Shown: piece after piece, positions 20,865-25,026 of the stretch | Layout: each line of letters begins with the position of its first letter | Position numbering within the stretch: the first letter of the stretch is position 1 | Assembly: GCF_022376445.1 (NCBI RefSeq) | Contig: NW_025955486.1 | Coordinates: forward strand, 1-25,026 | Origin: Fomitopsis serialis | Taxonomy: Eukaryota; Basidiomycota; Agaricomycetes; Polyporales; Fomitopsidaceae | Direction of reading: 5' to 3' | Length of the DNA stretch: 25,026 nt | Made by a program: the position numbers and the translations under genes | The notes under the pieces: generated by a model | What the model was told of the DNA's origin: nothing | Databases searched by the model: none | The model's input: only the letters and a program-made list of their open reading frames with translations

Positions 20865-21619
20865 ATGCCAGGGCGGTTTGAGGTTGTCTTGAACCTTATT
20901 GGCATAACGTAACCCTTGACCTAGTAGACGATGGATGTTGTGATGTACTCGGTAGGCACGATCCGCGAAATAGCATGTTTCAACTGTATTTTGTATCTTG
21001 TACATAGGTACAGCACGCTGAGAAAGTGCACACGGAAAGTAAGTATACCCGAGATTGGGGCTGGTGCCGCCAGGCCCCGCGAATGTGCCGCACGGAGATT
21101 GTCCGAATCTGGCGGAGGTGGCAAAGATTGGGCGTGAGTGGCCCGAAAAGGCAAGGTCATGCTGGGCTTTCCAGACCGTTCTTGTCGCCGTTTGCCATGT
21201 CGAGCAGCCCTCCTCGCTCTTCTGGTCCCGACGCTAGCATCTGTCGGCCGCAGTACTCTCCTGCGCTCCACCGTCGCTCGCCCAAAGCGCAACGGCGCTG
21301 CTCTATTCGCCTCCGGGGTGCCTCCATGACGCTACGCTACCGCGCGCCACCGAGCTGGGGTGAAGATTGCGCTCTGATATGGCGCTCGCTCCCAGCCTCG
21401 AAGACCCCCAAAAACGCAATGTGAGGCTCTTTCTGTCACCCGAAGTCGGTGGATCCGACCTATATAACGGACGGTGCGGCGCGAGGTGAGCTCCGTATAG
21501 TCTCGACGAGCAACACACACTTGCCTTGCTACTCGACCTCCTTGAACGTGCCTGCAACCCTGTACCGCGTATAGCGTCCCATATCATCCCGCCTTCACAC
21601 TATCCAGCCACAACCCACG
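20865..21619. other. Intergenic region before the F-box gene
   Basis: 755 bp. An open frame at 21026-21424 has no recognisable motif and no support. A TATATAA box lies at 21461-21467. I see no gene. Confidence 0.5.
21461..21467 (+). promoter_or_regulatory. TATA box of the F-box gene
   Basis: TATATAA, 159 bp before the ATG at 21620, in a GC-rich setting. Confidence 0.5.
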
Positions 21620-22728
21620 ATGTCGTCCACCCCCGAGCTCTCTGTGTTCTCCAACCTTCCTGCGGAACTGCTGCGAGACATCTTCGAACACGCAGCTGCC
21701 GACCTAGCGACGGCGCGTACATTGTCGCTCGTCTCGTCCGCGGTACGCCGCTGGACAGAACCCCTCCTCTATCAAACGGTGGTTCTATCGTCGTCGCGCA
21801 GCCTGCGTTCATTCCTGACCGCGATCTGCAACAAACCTGCGGATTTCGTGCGCACCCACGTCAGGCACCTTGGCATATTCGCACTAGGACCGGTCCAGAG
21901 CATCGACCGCGTCTTACGCGCGTGTCGCGGCGTGGACAGCCTCGCATGCGGCTTCAACCTCCCTGGCTACAAGCAAGTCCAGGGCTGCGACGCGTTGCAA
22001 GCTCTTGGAGGCTCGCGCGAGCAGCACCTGCTCGGGCTCTCCTGCCGCGACGGGTGGGACACCACTGTCGTCGCGCCATCCGTAACGCACCTGCGCATCC
22101 ACGTCACCTCCTTCAACAGCGGCGGCACGTCCTCGTTCGCGTTCGCCCCTGGGCCGGGGACCCCGCCCGAGTCTGGCTGGGAGCAGCTCGCCAATCTATC
22201 ATCGCTCACGCACCTCGCCATCGTCTACCGCCACTCTCCATGCACTCCCCCGAACGAGTGTTCCCGACGCTGCAGCGCTTGCTGGCTCTCCACGAGACCG
22301 TGCCAGAAGAGGCGAATCCTCCTCGCCTCGAGCTGATCCTTGTTCAGGTGATAGGCGGATTGGTAGCTAGTCCCGCGGCGAACGCCGCCGTTGAAGCTAT
22401 CAACGCCGCTGCTACAGAGGCCGGTGGGCCCTCGCTGCGTATCGTCGCCGAGGGCGCACCTACGTCCGTGGTCCGCCAATGGGAGGCTGCAGTTCGGGGT
22501 GGCCCGGGTATATGGGAAGGCGCCGAAGAAGTTGTCAAGAGAGATTGGCCGCTGCTGCTGCTGACAAGTAGTCGCGGTTCGCATGGTGTTCGACTGTTAC
22601 CTGGTATATACCCTCTCATCCGCTGGCCGTGGATCGGATCCATGTTACCCACTGCAAACCCTGTTACCCATTGTAGTTTAGTCGTATCTCGAGACCATCA
22701 TCATATCTGTATATTAGCTGTTATGTGA
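21620..22728 (+). CDS. F-box domain protein (with one frameshift)
   Basis: An intronless gene of about 369 residues if one missing base is allowed. Residues about 12-50 form an F-box: LPAELLRDIFEHAA, LSLVSSAVRRWTEPLLYQTV. F-box proteins bind Skp1 in SCF ubiquitin ligases and choose substrates with the rest of the chain. Here the remainder looks like the short leucine-rich / helical region common in basidiomycete F-box families (VRHLGIFALGPVQSIDRVL, VTHLRIHVTSF, LSSLTHLAIVY), with no domain I can name. The frame shifts near 22238-22239: the chain continues as MHSPERVFPTLQRLLALHE in the next frame. The C-terminus is uncertain. The frame runs to TGA at 22726-22728, but a further shift near 22540 would end it at TAG 22569-22571 after an alanine run. 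The start follows TATATAA at 21461. Confidence 0.78.
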
Positions 22729-25026
22729 ATGCTCCCATTTTCCGCCACCTTGACACGCAGGAACCTGATTTGATGCCTCTGTGCCGCGTGCAGCAGATGT
22801 GATCCCTTCAGAAGTAGCTGCCTGTCATAGGGAACGCATACCAGCAACGGCCCTAGGACACTTGACATGGGAGCTTGTCATGGCATGAATCCCTTACGAA
22901 TGTGGTCGCCAGCGTCAAGTCCCGACAACCAATCTCTTGACGACTAATGACGAATAGCACCCTTCTCAGGACCCAGCTCCTCATTCGCGATAGGCAAGCA
23001 GATGTTTTGAGTGTGAGGAACGAAGCGACCCTAGCGTCATACTTTCAGGTGGATGCATGAGCACGCACCGTCACGTTCGAGACCGGCCGGCAGCGCTGTC
23101 TTCCGTCGAATCGCGGGCTTTCTGTGTCAACGGTGTGTCCCGGCCACCGTCAGCAATGTCGCTGACAATTTGTCCATTGTGTCCTGTAGATACGAAGGTC
23201 TCGGAGGGATATGTCGTGTCCATCAGCCTCGCGAAGGCGTCGACGGTGGCAGCGCACGCATGTCAAGCAGCACGCGCGGATCAAGGAGACTGTATCAATG
23301 AAGACACGAAGTAGACAGGAGTCACATTAACGACAGACAGGTAACAACACAGATTCAATGTACTCAGCGATTGCGGCATTGAGACCACGCCTAATGCCCG
23401 AATTCGATAGGTGCATGCACGCATTGCCAAACTTGAAGGGGTGCCTTGCTGTTCGCAATATGTATGGCCCTGAAAGATCAAGGCAAGGTACAACAGAAGG
23501 GACACCGGAAATGCTCACCCTGAGCCATACCACATGCGTAAGTTTGAAATCAGGACCTAACTGGAGATGTCCCTGGAGGAGTCACCCTCTGACGCCACAA
23601 CGTGCCAAGCCTTCCGAGCAGGAAGCTTCGCCCGGACTGCTTAGTACGTAGATGGCTGGCCGCGTGCGAGGAGACTCGGTGCAATCCACAACAGGCGGCA
23701 AGTCCATTGAATGTCACGGATGTGCGACTCGGCGTGACAAACCTGCTGCAACATGAAGCGGTGACCGGGGACATCTCGTGAGGGCATCTCGCTCGATATG
23801 CAGATGGACTAACCAAGCTGGGGCCAACATCTGGGCCATGCCTTTGGGTCGTTGAACACAGATCGTTTACTGGCCAGTCCACGCACAACTTCTCACGTCC
23901 GACGATTCGGTCGCATCCGAGATGGCCGAAGTGTCCGACTTTCGATGCTGCTAGCCAGAAGGAAATACCAAGCGCGTCGGTGTTAATAAGAGGTTCGTGA
24001 AGGAACGTACCACTCTGTGCGAGTAACCAACCCTAGGCCAGGATCATCCAATGTCAGACGTTCTACAGGTATGCATAGCTATCGTCGCACTCTATGCAAA
24101 ACAACTGAAAGCATGTTACACAGTGAGAGCCAAGGCTCCACCTGCTGAAACCTGGTTGTACAGAGGTTGTAGGTCAATAATGTGCCCGGATTCAAGATGG
24201 CCGACAGAGTTGAGAGAGTGAGCCAGGACGCCCGCGTCAGTCGGTGTTTCCAAATATAGTTAACTTACCGATGCGCCCACAGGCGTCCATATCGCCGCCC
24301 TTCCCGATCTGTCCAGTACCTGTCTACTAGGACTGCCAGTGGATGTGATACAAAGCCGTATATCGCCTACAATTCATCCCTCCGTGCTGCGGAACATCGT
24401 TCTCATGATCGCCTTCAATCACGAATAGCAGCCATTGAAGTGCGGCACCGGCCTACCAACGAGAACTCGAGGAAGCGGCGGTGGACCTCGGACCCTGAGT
24501 CCGCGACTGCCTCGCGAACATCGCAAGAAGACCTTGCCCGGAAACCTTCGTCTCAAGCTCTTCAACTTCCTGCAGATTGCCGAAGGTCAAACTGGATAAC
24601 TTCGCTCGCCCTGTCCCGGCCCGTGTCGCTTTCAAATCACCAGTGTTCAACATTCAACCCTGGTTGAGTTCGTAATCATGCTTTTGTCGGTCAAACACGC
24701 ATCTTTGCTTTGTTCTTCTGGCGATGGATACAGCATTGCTCCAATACATAACACATTGCTTGCATATCGAAGTACGTCCGTTCGGAGGTAAGTCCACGCT
24801 ACGCTTCTGGCCACTACTTCACGCCCTGGAGAAGCTAATATGATAGTATGATAGATCCTGTAGTATACTGCAGCGGGCCTCTCTCAGAGCGGTGAATTGA
24901 CACACCTTCCTAGAAGCTTCGCGACCATCCTTCCTATGGAGTTGGCAGCCGCATGCCATCCGCTATCGGGGCTGACCACGAGCCTACCTGAGGGTTAGCT
25001 GTTCCACTTCTCGGACGAACAGTCTG
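22729..25026. other. Right-hand stretch without a recognisable gene
   Basis: About 2.3 kb. No domain, RNA gene or repeat I can name. An open segment at 24428-24667 (+) is basic and Ser-rich (NENSRKRRWTSDPE). An ATG at 24724 opens a 21-codon exon-like segment ending at 24787 before GTAAGT (24788), with CTAAT and TAG acceptors at 24835-24854. This may be the start of a gene leaving the window, but I do not recognise the product. Confidence 0.4.

Noticed and set aside
1..25026. tRNA, rRNA genes and CRISPR arrays
   Set aside because: No B-box-like GGTTCRANNCC with a matching cloverleaf was found on either strand by eye, and no regularly spaced repeats. A tRNA search program could still find a degenerate one.

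Overview
This window looks like nuclear DNA of a filamentous basidiomycete, probably an Agaricomycete. The genes are split by many introns of about 50-70 nt with GTRNGT donors, CTAAC-like branch sites and YAG acceptors. A typical basidiomycete Zn2Cys6 regulator is present and there are no bacterial-style operons. I cannot place it to species.

Layout. Positions 1-664: 3' part of a Ugo1-like mitochondrial carrier-fold protein (+). 665-5132: long stretch without a recognisable gene. 5133-7772: a complete non-autonomous transposable element with long terminal inverted repeats (530 bp that appear identical) and a perfect 10-bp target-site duplication, best matched by the Mutator-like (MULE) superfamily. 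7773-8625: GC-rich promoter region. 8626-10208: Zn2Cys6 transcription factor (+, 7 exons). 10209-13595: no recognisable gene except the U2AF1 promoter and a strong hairpin. 13596-14497: U2AF1 small splicing subunit (+, 5 exons). 14980-15917: ALG14 (-, 5 exons), convergent with U2AF1 and divergent from the next gene. 16321-18881: CDC23/APC8 (+, 12 exons). 19205-20864: GLTSCR1-domain protein, a putative SWI/SNF-associated factor (+, 4 exons). 21620-22728: F-box protein (+). 22729-25026: nothing recognisable.

The genes are mostly housekeeping and do not form a pathway: N-glycan precursor synthesis (ALG14), 3' splice-site recognition (U2AF1), cell-cycle ubiquitin ligation (CDC23, and possibly the F-box protein), chromatin (GLTSCR1 domain) and mitochondrial outer membrane (Ugo1-like). 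ALG14 and CDC23 share a 403-bp divergent promoter.

Two things deserve a second look. First, the inverted-repeat element, whose arms drop abruptly from apparent identity to clearly diverged inverted homology and whose core carries overlapping GC-rich hairpins. Second, all three genes right of 17 kb carry single-base contractions that shift a conserved reading frame, while the four genes left of it are intact. That pattern fits a locally unpolished assembly better than gene decay. I found no clear novel system; several long stretches stay unassigned and are described as such.
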